A DNA stretch of 64,000 nt, taken from positions 4,393,001 through 4,457,000 of the forward strand of contig NZ_CP015756.1 in assembly GCF_001877035.1 (NCBI RefSeq), read 5' to 3'. How positions within the stretch are numbered: position 1 is the first letter of the stretch; each line of letters opens with the position of its first letter. A model generated the notes under the pieces. That model searched no databases, was not told where the DNA came from, and saw nothing but the letters and a program-made list of their open reading frames with translations. Origin of the DNA: Clostridium estertheticum subsp. estertheticum (lineage in GTDB: Bacteria > Bacillota > Clostridia > Clostridiales > Clostridiaceae). Shown here one piece after another: positions 8,486-16,742 of this stretch. Made by a program: the position numbers and the translations under genes.

Positions 8486-9013
8486 TCATCTAAGAGATTT
8501 TGCCTTTCCGAGTGTACCATTAAGACCATCCCATAAGTAATTGTGCTCCTCAACCCCATTCTTAAAATCTTTATTTCTCCAACGAGTAAGAAACTCTAAA
8601 AGCACTACCTTATCAGGATATCCACTTTTTGAAACATCGTTAATTAGTTGGTCACACTTGTCATCCGTTATTTCTATTTCTCCCCATATCTTTCCATCCT
8701 CTGCCACAATCTTAGTATTTATCATTTTATGCATTGTATTATACAGTACTAGTTCCTTATCACTTATATTTTGTGTGTTATGGTTTTGTTTTATTACAAC
8801 CTTCTTAGCCTCTAACTGCTGCTTAATCTGAACTGCTTGTACAACTTTAGGACTATCCTGTTTATTTAGTTTATGTTGTGAAATATAAAAGCCTCCTGTA
8901 CCTATTATAATAATCACCAATAATATACTACCTACGACACTCCACCTACCATGATTGGCAAATAGTTTTTCACATGCATCAAAGAATTTACCTCCTATTT
9001 TATCTAGTTTCAT
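8486..9013 (-). CDS. Membrane-anchored protein of unknown function (DUF6241-like)
   Basis: 175 residues. A short N-terminal cytosolic part (1-25) is followed by one membrane helix (about 26-45, VVGSILLVIIIIGTGGFYI) and a linker. The C-terminal domain (about 85-165) contains LYNTMHKMINTKIVAEDGKIWGEI in two parts and VVLLEFLTRWRNKDF. The domain looks like the small uncharacterised DUF6241 family; that assignment is from memory and uncertain. AGGGAGG is 8 nt upstream of the ATG. It is divergent from the histidine kinase gene; the 240 bp between the two starts is AT-rich, with no clear operator. Confidence 0.65.
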   Translation of the reverse strand: MKLDKIGGKFFDACEKLFANHGRWSVVGSILLVIIIIGTGGFYISQHKLNKQDSPKVVQAVQIKQQLEAKKVVIKQNHNTQNISDKELVLYNTMHKMINTKIVAEDGKIWGEIEITDDKCDQLINDVSKSGYPDKVVLLEFLTRWRNKDFKNGVEEHNYLWDGLNGTLGKAKSLR

Positions 9014-9254
9014 TAAGAAAACCTCCCTTAAATAATACGTATGGCAATAACATAATATTATATGTAGTTCTTTAGTTCATTTGTAAATTTTAAGTATATT
9101 TCTATTGTATCATAATTGTAATATTTTTCCAACAGTCATTTTCTAAACTAATATATAATTATAAAAATTATATAAATTTAACATATAATATAGTAATAAA
9201 TTGTAATATATGGTAACATGTATACGTATAGAATTAATGGGTGGGGGTTATTTT

Positions 9255-11213
9255 ATGATAAATACTTTTAGTGAAACAATAATAGTACCATACTTGTATT
9301 CGTGTACTAACATTGTAACAGAGGTTAATAAGGAATTTCTTGATTTAACAGAATACACTTGGAGTGAATTGGTTGGCAAATCAATTAAAGAAGTTGGAAA
9401 CATGTTAAAGTTTAATTTGTATCCTTTAGAATATAAACTAAATAACAAGTACTCTGGCTATATATTTACAAAATTCCTTAATGCACTTGAAGTGGACATA
9501 TCAATATCCATCGGCTCTGAGACAAATAGTAAACTATATACTTTTGTTGAGAAACCAAATTCCAGGCTTAATGACAAACTCATTTTCGTTGAACAAATGT
9601 TTATTGATAACATATCAGGTGTTGCTATTTACAGTGTTCCCGATTTAATATTACTTAAAGCAAATCAAAAATACCTTAATTTCGCATACTCTAATTACAA
9701 TAAAGAAGAAAATAGTATTGGCAAACCTATAAGTGAAGTAATAACTGGCTTTGCTGGAACTCCAGCTGAAGTTATTTTCAATTCTGTTCTTATTTCTCAA
9801 AAGGCAAATTATATCAAAGAATTTGAATTTAATAATATATCAAAAGGTAAAACTTATTGGGATTCTACTCAAACACCTATATTTGATAATGGAAGGATGA
9901 AATACATATTTCACACTGCTGTTGAAGTTACTCAAAGGGTTCTCAAAAACCAAAATATAAAAATACAAAATAAAATAATCAGCCATCAAAATGAATGCCT
10001 AGAACATGAGGAAGCTATTAAAAGACGTTTTGAGATTTTAAGAAGAGTGATAAATACCTTTGATTTACCTGTTGTTAGATTATCCTGTCCTGATTTAAAA
10101 ATTATCGCTATTAATAAGAAGGCTCTTAATACTATTAACTTGATTAAGCCTGAATTTATACCCAACACGAATATAAAAAACAATACGATGAAATTTTTAT
10201 TAGGATTGCTCCGAACAACCGAATATGATCGCCGCATCAGCGGAGTCTTAAAGGAAAAGAAAACTAAATATTTAAATAAACAACACTATATTATAGATGG
10301 GAATGAATTATATTTTAATATTATCTTCGAACCTGTGCTTGAAGTAAACGGTGAAATACAAGAAATTCTAATTTTAGTAATAGATGTTACTCCTGAAATT
10401 AAATCTAATATAAATATGAAAGAATTATTGAAATCACAAGGAGAATTTCTCGTTAACATATCCCACGAACTTAAGACACCACTAAATGTTATATTTGCAA
10501 CAGCTCAGTTATTTAATGTTTATTGCGAAAGTGGCTCCCTTGATGATAATAAAAACTCAATCATTAAATATATAGATTCGATTAAACAAAACTCCTATAG
10601 ATTATCTAAAATGATTAATAATATAGTTGATTTGTCAAAAATCGAAGCCGGTTTTTTTAAACTTAACCTATCAAATAACGATATAGTTAAATTCGTAGAA
10701 GATATAGTGCTATCTGTAACTAATTTCACTGACAGCAAAGGATTAAATATTATTTTTGATACTAATACAGAAGAAAAAATAATTGCTTACGACCCAGAAA
10801 AAATAGAAAGAGTAGTATTAAATCTTATATCAAATGCTATCAAATTTTCAGATGCAGGTAATGAAATATTAGTAAATGTTAATGACAAAAATGAATTTAT
10901 TGAAATATCAGTAAAGGACACTGGCATTGGAATTGAAAAAAAATGCTTGGATATGATATTTGATAGATTTAAGCAAGTAGATAAATCTTTATCAAGAAAT
11001 GCAGAAGGTACAGGCATCGGCCTAAGTCTAGTTAAATCTATTGTTGAATTGCACGATGGTACTATAAAGGTCGAGAGTCAGTATGGTACAGGGAGTAAGT
11101 TTACCGTTAGTATTCCTTCTAGAAATATTTCTAATGAAAATAGAATATACAATAGTGAAGTACGTGGTAAAGATCAAAGCATAAGAGTTGAACTTTCTGA
11201 TGTTTATTCATAA
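9255..11213 (+). CDS. PAS-containing sensor histidine kinase (orphan)
   Basis: 652-residue kinase without membrane helices, so probably a cytosolic sensor. Three PAS-like regions (about 1-110, 125-235, 265-385) precede the HisKA domain (FLVNISHELKTPLNVIF, phospho-acceptor His about residue 404). The HATPase domain has NLISNAIKFSDAG, the DTGIGI box, and GTGIGLSLVKSIVELHDG. The start is ATG 9255, after GGGGG at 9243-9247. A GTG-like start 45 nt earlier lies before that site and is rejected. No response regulator is nearby, so its partner is elsewhere. Orphan kinases of this layout in clostridia often feed sporulation or c-di-GMP signalling; here that is only a guess. Confidence 0.9.
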   Translation: MINTFSETIIVPYLYSCTNIVTEVNKEFLDLTEYTWSELVGKSIKEVGNMLKFNLYPLEYKLNNKYSGYIFTKFLNALEVDISISIGSETNSKLYTFVEKPNSRLNDKLIFVEQMFIDNISGVAIYSVPDLILLKANQKYLNFAYSNYNKEENSIGKPISEVITGFAGTPAEVIFNSVLISQKANYIKEFEFNNISKGKTYWDSTQTPIFDNGRMKYIFHTAVEVTQRVLKNQNIKIQNKIISHQNECLEHEEAIKRRFEILRRVINTFDLPVVRLSCPDLKIIAINKKALNTINLIKPEFIPNTNIKNNTMKFLLGLLRTTEYDRRISGVLKEKKTKYLNKQHYIIDGNELYFNIIFEPVLEVNGEIQEILILVIDVTPEIKSNINMKELLKSQGEFLVNISHELKTPLNVIFATAQLFNVYCESGSLDDNKNSIIKYIDSIKQNSYRLSKMINNIVDLSKIEAGFFKLNLSNNDIVKFVEDIVLSVTNFTDSKGLNIIFDTNTEEKIIAYDPEKIERVVLNLISNAIKFSDAGNEILVNVNDKNEFIEISVKDTGIGIEKKCLDMIFDRFKQVDKSLSRNAEGTGIGLSLVKSIVELHDGTIKVESQYGTGSKFTVSIPSRNISNENRIYNSEVRGKDQSIRVELSDVYS

Positions 11214-11231
11214 TAAAAAAAATTAAAAAAG

Positions 11232-11268
11232 AAAAAAACAAGCATAATATTAGCTTGTTTTTTTTCCT
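11232..11268. terminator. Bidirectional terminator
   Basis: ACAAGC / GCTTGT stem (11238-11243 with 11253-11258) with A run upstream and T run downstream, between the convergent kinase gene and the iron operon. Confidence 0.6.
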
Positions 11269-11270
11269 TT

Positions 11271-11549
11271 TTAGTGTGCAACTCTTAATGCAGCTTCCTT
11301 ACCTTTGCTAGTAATCCTCCACATTATTATATCGGTTTTTGAACTACAACAGCTTGCCTTTTTAGATCCATTTCCGCAATTACATCCACCAGAGCAAGAC
11401 GTCATATCTTCCTTTTCAATATATTTCATCTGCGCAAGTTGTATTAACATCTGCTCAACCATTCCTTCATCTATTCCAAGTTCCTTCGCCATTAGCTTAT
11501 TCGAATACCGATCACCCGCGGCTAATCTTTTAAGTACCCTCATTAACAT
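11271..11549 (-). CDS. feoC: FeoC-like winged-helix protein with Cys cluster
   Basis: Small iron-uptake regulator. The winged helix (about 1-50, LMAKELGIDEGMVEQMLIQL) is followed by a cysteine-rich wing (SCSGGCNCGNGSKKASCC), probably holding an Fe-S cluster, then a C-terminal strand ITSKGKEAALRV. FeoC proteins bind FeoB and control its stability. The start is ATG 11549, 8 nt after GGAGG; the ATG at 11564 overlaps that site. Last gene of the feo operon on the minus strand, 55 nt after the DUF2325 gene. Confidence 0.8.
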   Translation of the reverse strand: MLMRVLKRLAAGDRYSNKLMAKELGIDEGMVEQMLIQLAQMKYIEKEDMTSCSGGCNCGNGSKKASCCSSKTDIIMWRITSKGKEAALRVAH

Positions 11550-11603
11550 TCTACATTCCTCCATTCTATATAAATCCTTAAATTTAATGTTTTTATATTA
11601 TAT

Positions 11604-11915
11604 TTAAATAATAGTTTTCGGCTGACACCCAAGTTCCTTCGCACATTCCTGTATTTTCTTTTCCATGTGTATCCATGAACGTTTAGAATATACCACTTTA
11701 ACATTAGATCTTCTTGATTCTTCTTTAACAATCTTTGTTAACTGGTGCCCTACAAAATCTACCAAAACCATTACTAAATCTATGTTACCTGCTAATTTAA
11801 AATTTTTGGCGTCTTTTTTTCTACCGGTTATATGCTCTATGTCATTAAATCCATTTTGTATTAGTTTTTGCGTAATATTGCCAAGTTTATCTCCACCTAT
11901 GAGTAATATGCACAT
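11604..11915 (-). CDS. DUF2325 protein
   Basis: 103 residues with a Rossmann-like fold. It opens CILLIGGDKLGNITQKL and continues with HITGRKKDAK, LVMVLVDFVGHQLTKIV and VVYSKRSWIHMEK, the pattern of the DUF2325 family. The function is unknown. The family often sits beside feo genes in clostridia, which suggests a part in ferrous-iron uptake or nucleotide-linked control of FeoB. AGGGGAGG lies 7 nt before the ATG. It is separated from feoB by about 215 nt containing a palindromic element. Confidence 0.75.
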   Translation of the reverse strand: MCILLIGGDKLGNITQKLIQNGFNDIEHITGRKKDAKNFKLAGNIDLVMVLVDFVGHQLTKIVKEESRRSNVKVVYSKRSWIHMEKKIQECAKELGCQPKTII

Positions 11916-11985
11916 AGTTTCACCTCCCCTTTGTATATTATAATCACGATATTGATTTTCATTGTCAATTAATTGTTATTTTTTT

Positions 11986-12089
11986 AATGACATTTCAGAA
12001 GGAAAGTCTCCCACCTCTATAAGTGGGAATTACATACCCTAACAAATAGAAAACTTCAACGGAAGTATAAATCGCCTTCTGAAGTCATT
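11986..12089. repeat. Palindromic element with branched fold, possible MITE
   Basis: Outer arms AATGACATTTCAGAAGG (11986-12002) and CCTTCTGAAGTCATT (12075-12089) pair over about 15 nt. Inside are two hairpins: TCCCAC / GTGGGA (12009-12028) and ACTTC-AACG-GAAGT (12053-12066). The multi-branched palindrome with a GTGGGA hairpin resembles the ends of IS200/IS605-type elements, but no transposase is present. It lies between feoB and the DUF2325 gene with no T run, so it is unlikely to be a simple terminator. Confidence 0.5.
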
Positions 12090-12131
12090 AATATTGCAGC
12101 GACCCAGGAGATGATTTAATGTGCCTTTATA

Positions 12132-14198
12132 CTAATTGAATCCTAAAAGTCTTCCTATTTGGTAAACTAAAACTCCGCCCACCCATCCGATAACGCATGT
12201 ATATATTACTGCAATAAGAGCCCATTTTCTAGAATTTGTTTCTCTCCTAATTGCCCCTATAGTTGCTGCGCAAGGACAATATAATAAAGTCATTACCATA
12301 AATGCTAGTGACGTGAGTGGTGTAAATGCCTGTTGAATAGCAGCTGTTAGCGAGGCATCAGTTGATGCTGCATAGACAATTCCGAGCGTACTAACTACCG
12401 CTTCTTTAGCAGCAAGACCTGTTATAAGTGACACTCCCGCCTGCCAAGTTCCAAAACCTGCAAGATTAAATATTGGTGCGATAAACGAACCTACTGACCC
12501 TATTAAACTATCTTTAGTTCCTGGAGTAACTCCCATTGGTAAGTTTGAGAGTATCCAAACGATTATAACTACGCCTAATATAATCGTACCCATCTTTTTT
12601 AAGAAATGGGACGATTTTTCCCACATATGAATAAATACACTTTTTATTGTTGGTATACGATAAGGTGGAAGTTCCATTACAAAATAAGATTCTTCGCCTT
12701 TGAATACCTCAGCACTCAAAAATTTACCCATTAATATTGCAACTGCAATACCTAGAACATATAAACCAAAGACAATAACTCCACCTGCATCAAAAAACCA
12801 AATCTTTCTACCGGTAAAAAAAGCACCAGCAAATAATGCATAGACTGGAAGTCTTGCACTACAAGATACGAAAGGGTTTATAAGTATAGCTATCATTCTA
12901 TCTTTTCTACTATCTAGTGTCCTTGTAGACATAATTCCTGCTACATTACAACCACTAGAAATTATAAGGGATACTGCTGTTTTACCATGTAGCCCTATTG
13001 AATTCATAAATTTATCCATTATATAAGCTGCTCTTGCCATGTATCCACTATCTTCAAGGATAGCTATTAGGAAATACATAGTAAAAATCATAGGTGTGAA
13101 TACGAAAACTGCCCCAAGTCCACCTATTATTCCATCAGTTATAAAAGATTGCAACAATACCGGCGCTCCCATACTAGCTAAAATGCCACCTACAAATTCC
13201 CCTATAGCAATAAATCCTTTATCCACAAGCCCATTTAAGAAGTCATTTCCAAATGTCATTGTTATTTGATACATAAGGAACATTACCACAGCAAATATTG
13301 GTATTCCTAAGTATTTGTGAGTGGTCCATTTATCTATTTTATCAGAAGTACTCTCAACATTTGATTCTTCTTTTTTTACACTGTCGAAAACTATTTTAGT
13401 TATAAGTTCATATCTTTTATCTATTATAAACGCGTCTGGTTCGTAACCTATTTTTCCGATTAAACCTTCTATACTTTTATTAAGTGTATCATTTATCATT
13501 TCTGAATTCTCGTTCTCATTCACATATTTTTTTATATACTCATCGCCCTCTAAAAGCTTTAACGACGACCACTGCGTTGGATATTCTTTAGTTACCGCAG
13601 TCTGTTCGAAAGTTTCTGTAAGTGTTCTAATTTCTTTTTCTATGTCTTTGCCATAATTAATTTTAAATACATTATGTTGCTTAGAATCTCCTATTTTCAT
13701 GGCCTGCTTTATAAGTTCTTTCATGCCTTCATTTTTAGTAGCAACTGTTGCAACCACCGGTACATTTAAGGCTTTCGATATTTTATCAATATTTATTTGT
13801 ATATTTTTGTTTCTTGCTTCATCCATCATATTAAAAGCTAAAACCATTTTTGCACCGGTTTCTAGAATCTGCATCGTTAAATATAAATTTCTTTCTATAT
13901 TAGTGGAATCAATTACATTAATTACAACATCCGGCTTACTTTTTAATATAAAATCACGAGCTACTACTTCATCCTCCGAATATGCCCCAAGGCTATACGT
14001 TCCCGGTAAATCCACCACAATCACGTTTCTACCTTCAAACTTGAACCTACCCTCTTTTTTTTCAACTGTAACTCCTGGCCAATTTCCAACGTGTTGTTTT
14101 GAACCAGTTAATGCATTAAATAAACTAGTTTTTCCACAGTTAGGATTACCAGCTAAAGCTATTACTAAATCTTTCCCCTCATTATTCATGTTACTCAT
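12132..14198 (-). CDS. feoB: Ferrous iron transporter FeoB
   Basis: GTP-dependent Fe2+ importer of the inner membrane. The N-terminal G domain has G1 GNPNCGKT, switch residues in NWPGVTVEKKEG, G3 DLPGTYSLG and G4 NMMD. A GDI-like helical domain (to about 280) precedes the membrane part with Gate motifs (IISSGCNVAGIMSTRTL and the late LLYCPCAATIGAI). 688 residues, normal length. The start is ATG 14198, 5 nt after a GGGGG site that lies within the codons following an upstream ATG (14210). Directly follows feoA and shares its promoter and Fur box. Confidence 0.97.
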   Translation of the reverse strand: MSNMNNEGKDLVIALAGNPNCGKTSLFNALTGSKQHVGNWPGVTVEKKEGRFKFEGRNVIVVDLPGTYSLGAYSEDEVVARDFILKSKPDVVINVIDSTNIERNLYLTMQILETGAKMVLAFNMMDEARNKNIQINIDKISKALNVPVVATVATKNEGMKELIKQAMKIGDSKQHNVFKINYGKDIEKEIRTLTETFEQTAVTKEYPTQWSSLKLLEGDEYIKKYVNENENSEMINDTLNKSIEGLIGKIGYEPDAFIIDKRYELITKIVFDSVKKEESNVESTSDKIDKWTTHKYLGIPIFAVVMFLMYQITMTFGNDFLNGLVDKGFIAIGEFVGGILASMGAPVLLQSFITDGIIGGLGAVFVFTPMIFTMYFLIAILEDSGYMARAAYIMDKFMNSIGLHGKTAVSLIISSGCNVAGIMSTRTLDSRKDRMIAILINPFVSCSARLPVYALFAGAFFTGRKIWFFDAGGVIVFGLYVLGIAVAILMGKFLSAEVFKGEESYFVMELPPYRIPTIKSVFIHMWEKSSHFLKKMGTIILGVVIIVWILSNLPMGVTPGTKDSLIGSVGSFIAPIFNLAGFGTWQAGVSLITGLAAKEAVVSTLGIVYAASTDASLTAAIQQAFTPLTSLAFMVMTLLYCPCAATIGAIRRETNSRKWALIAVIYTCVIGWVGGVLVYQIGRLLGFN

Positions 14199-14225
14199 AT
14201 ACGCCCCCATATTTTCTTATTACTC

Positions 14226-14450
14226 TTATACTTCACTTGCCATAATCTTTTGTGCCATACTTCGTCCTAGCACTAATCGTGTCTCTCCAACCTTAACAAT
14301 TAACGGACCGCTATCATTTTTCATGATTTTTATTATAGCACCTGTGCTCATGCCCATCTCCATAATCTTCTTGCACATATTCTCCCCGCCATGTACACTA
14401 TTTATTTTTGCAAATCTTCCCATTTCAATAAAATTAAGTGGCATACTCAT
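14226..14450 (-). CDS. feoA: FeoA-domain protein, second copy
   Basis: 74-residue SH3-like protein that binds FeoB from the cytosol. Visible are ENMCKKIMEMGMSTGAIIKI and GPLIVKVGETRLVLGRSMA, the standard FeoA pattern with a conserved MGM turn and the final helix AQKIMA. The start is ATG 14450, 7 nt after GGGAGG; a GTG one codon earlier is too close. Tandem feoA copies are common in clostridial feo operons. Confidence 0.92.
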   Translation of the reverse strand: MSMPLNFIEMGRFAKINSVHGGENMCKKIMEMGMSTGAIIKIMKNDSGPLIVKVGETRLVLGRSMAQKIMASEV

Positions 14451-14470
14451 CACTAAGCCTCCCTTATTTT

Positions 14471-14707
14471 TTATACTACTTCTACCATAATATCTTTGGC
14501 TTCGCTTTTTCTAAGGCTTAATGTATATCCTCTAACCAAAAGCTCTATAGGGTCTCCCATTGGGGCTTTCCCCGTTACTACAAGCTGTGTATTTTTAACT
14601 ATTCCCATGTCCATTATTCTTCTGCGTACTTTACTCTCTAATGCTATTTCAACTACCTTAACTCTAGTTTTCATCTCTACGTCAATTAATGATATTTGCT
14701 TTGTCAT
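14471..14707 (-). CDS. feoA: FeoA-domain protein, first copy
   Basis: 78 residues, FeoA fold: VEIALESKVRRRIMDMGIV, TGKAPMGDPIELLVRGYTLSLR, then SEAKDIMVEVV. First gene of the feo operon (FeoA-FeoA-FeoB-DUF2325-FeoC), with a Fur box about 35 nt upstream of its ATG. AGGAGTG precedes the start. It differs clearly from the second copy, so the two may have split roles. Confidence 0.92.
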   Translation of the reverse strand: MTKQISLIDVEMKTRVKVVEIALESKVRRRIMDMGIVKNTQLVVTGKAPMGDPIELLVRGYTLSLRKSEAKDIMVEVV

Positions 14708-14740
14708 ATAATCACTCCTTATGAATGTTGTTGTTAATAC

Positions 14741-14755
14741 TGAAATTCATTATCA
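14741..14755 (-). promoter_or_regulatory. Fur box of the feo operon
   Basis: On the minus strand TGATAATGAATTTCA matches the 7-1-7 Fur consensus TGATAATNATTATCA except in the right half. Placed in the promoter region of the first feoA, it fits iron repression. A weaker look-alike (TATTATCATTTTAC) occurs about 65 nt further upstream. Confidence 0.65.
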
Positions 14756-14882
14756 ATATTTACTTAAAAAAATATATTCTATTTTCATATAATACATATA
14801 GTCACTTGAGAACTATTATCATTTTACTGCATTATGGTGTATCTGTAAACATATAATTTCTTAAAATTAATCAATATATACA

Positions 14883-14913
14883 AAAAAAGTGAATATCTTC
14901 AAGATATTCACTC
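14883..14913 (-). terminator. Terminator of the argC-GNAT unit
   Basis: Perfect stem AGTGAATATCTT / AAGATATTCACT followed on the minus strand by seven T. Confidence 0.85.
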
Positions 14914-14917
14914 CACT

Positions 14918-15451
14918 TTAAACTACTCTATCGCTACAAATTATATTATCTAAGGATTCTTTTGATGTTGCTACAGCATATTCTTTGCATAACAATGCTC
15001 TAATATATCCACACTCATCATTTGTTGACTCTATATAGAAACATCTTCCATAATAGAATCTAATAAGCGAAAACATTCTAGATGCAGTATGGAGATATAA
15101 ACTGGTAACTCCTTGCTCCATCATTGAAATATCAACTGCATTCATTAATATTTTACCAATACCATTATTTTGATGTAACGATGAAACCCCAAATCTACTT
15201 AAATAAGCACTATGATCAGGTTTTACCTCTATTCGTACGCTACCTATAACTTTCTCATTCGATAGAGCTACAAAAACATTAGTAGTTTCTATCGCTTTTA
15301 ATACATCATCATATGATTCCTCAAAAGGTGCTACTAGTTCCGTAATTCCTGCATTCTCGGCATACAACTTAAACGATTTTTTTGCTAGTAACCTTATTTC
15401 TTCAATGTCGCTAGTAACTGCTTTTCTAACTTCAAAGAACATTTTTTCCAT
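14918..15451 (-). CDS. GNAT-family N-acetyltransferase
   Basis: Acetyl-CoA-dependent acetyltransferase, 177 residues. The fold order is visible: N-terminal VRKAVTSDIEEIRLLAKKSF, strand VFVALSNEKVIGSVRIEV, and acetyl-CoA motif A LSRFGVSSLHQNNGIGKILM followed by VTSLYLHTASRMFSLIRFYY. It lies 74 nt downstream of argC and ends at the shared terminator, so it is probably co-transcribed with argC under ArgR control. Arginine synthesis begins with N-acetylation of glutamate, so a role as an unusual N-acetylglutamate synthase is conceivable. The sequence alone does not show it. Confidence 0.8.
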   Translation of the reverse strand: MEKMFFEVRKAVTSDIEEIRLLAKKSFKLYAENAGITELVAPFEESYDDVLKAIETTNVFVALSNEKVIGSVRIEVKPDHSAYLSRFGVSSLHQNNGIGKILMNAVDISMMEQGVTSLYLHTASRMFSLIRFYYGRCFYIESTNDECGYIRALLCKEYAVATSKESLDNIICSDRVV

Positions 15452-15524
15452 GTATCTACCCCCATATCATATTATTTCTACAAGTAACTATATAGATTAG
15501 TATATATAAAACAATTTGCAAACT

Positions 15525-16562
15525 TTAAGGTGCCATAGCAATAATTTCAAGGCCTGTGGTTTCAGGTAACCCAAACATAATATTCATATTTTGTACAGCT
15601 TGACCTGCAGAACCTTTAACTAAATTATCTATAGCAGATATTATTATTGCTCTATTTGTGCGTTTATCCACTCTGATTCCAATATGACATATATTAGAAC
15701 CTCTTACCCATCTTGTTTCAGGTAATCCATCAATAATTTTTACAAAAAATTCATCTTTATAAAAATTTCTATATAAAGATATAATATCTTGCTCAGTTAT
15801 ATCTTTCGTGAGTTTTGCATAGCAGGTTGATAATATTCCACGGTTCATTGGCACTAAATGAGGAGTAAAACATATCGTTACATCATTTCCAGATGCCTTG
15901 CTAAGTTCTTGCTCAATCTCTGGAGTATGTCTATGAGTAGTAACTGCATAAGCTTTAATTGATTCATTACATTCTGTATAAAGTGAGGCAACATTTGCAG
16001 CTCTACCTGCACCAGATACTCCTGATTTAGCATCAACTATGATCGAGCTTGTGTCTATCATGTCGCTATTTAGCATAGGTGTGAGTGCTAATATAGTGGC
16101 AGTTGGATAACAACCTGGGTTAGCTAATAAATTACACTTTTTTATAGCTTCTCTATTTAATTCGCAAAGTCCATAAACTGCATCTTTTAGTAGACCTTCA
16201 CTTTCATGTTTAACTTTATACCACTTCTCATAAATATCTTTTGATTTTAATCTATAGTCCGCACCTAAATCTATTACTTTTACGCCAAGAGCTAGTGCTT
16301 TCTGTGTTATTTTAAATGATTTGCCATGTGGCATAGCAATAAAGAGAACATTTATATCTGATAACTTGCTTATGGCTGTCTCCATATCAACACATATATC
16401 ATCTATATAACTATAGAAGTTACTATATATTTCACTATAAGTCATGTCTGCATATTTATGTGAAGAATAAAACTCTACGTCGACATTGGGATGCTTGTAT
16501 AAAAACCACGCTAACTGTTCACCTGCGTAGCCAGTTGACCCTATTATACCTGCTTTTATCAT
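15525..16562 (-). CDS. argC: N-acetyl-gamma-glutamyl-phosphate reductase
   Basis: Third step of arginine synthesis: NADPH reduction of N-acetylglutamyl phosphate to the semialdehyde. 345 residues with the N-terminal Rossmann motif GIIGSTGYAGEQL, LFIAMPHGKSF, and the active-site cysteine in LLANPGCYPTA (C151). The His-containing loop TTHRHTPEIEQEL and the C-terminal SAIDNLVKGSAGQAVQNMN complete the family. Two ArgR boxes lie 75-110 nt upstream. The other arg genes are not in the window. Confidence 0.95.
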   Translation of the reverse strand: MIKAGIIGSTGYAGEQLAWFLYKHPNVDVEFYSSHKYADMTYSEIYSNFYSYIDDICVDMETAISKLSDINVLFIAMPHGKSFKITQKALALGVKVIDLGADYRLKSKDIYEKWYKVKHESEGLLKDAVYGLCELNREAIKKCNLLANPGCYPTATILALTPMLNSDMIDTSSIIVDAKSGVSGAGRAANVASLYTECNESIKAYAVTTHRHTPEIEQELSKASGNDVTICFTPHLVPMNRGILSTCYAKLTKDITEQDIISLYRNFYKDEFFVKIIDGLPETRWVRGSNICHIGIRVDKRTNRAIIISAIDNLVKGSAGQAVQNMNIMFGLPETTGLEIIAMAP

Positions 16563-16638
16563 ATTGAATCGCCTCGCCTCTAAAATTTATTAATAAAGAT
16601 TATTATACAATAGAGTTATAAAAAAATCAACAATATCG

Positions 16639-16672
16639 TGAATATTTATTCATTATATTGTATATTTATTCA
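16639..16672 (-). promoter_or_regulatory. Two ARG boxes (ArgR operator)
   Basis: TGAATATTTATTCA at 16639-16652 is a perfect ARG box, and TGTATATTTATTCA at 16659-16672 differs by one base. They are 20 nt apart, about two helical turns on one face, as ArgR hexamers require. They precede argC on the minus strand, so argC should be repressed by ArgR with arginine. Confidence 0.75.
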
Positions 16673-16693
16673 GTTTTATATTACAAATTGAAA

Positions 16694-16740
16694 TAAAAAA
16701 TGGCCCCTTAGCTATTAACTACATAACCAAAAGGGCTTCT
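16694..16740 (-). terminator. Terminator
   Basis: GCCCTT / AAGGGGC stem with a large loop followed by TTTTTT on the minus strand, directly after the first CNNM-type gene. Confidence 0.55.
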
Positions 16741-16742
16741 TG

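Noticed and set aside
11986-12089. Intact IS200/IS605 insertion
   Set aside because: No TnpA or TnpB coding sequence, only a short palindrome.
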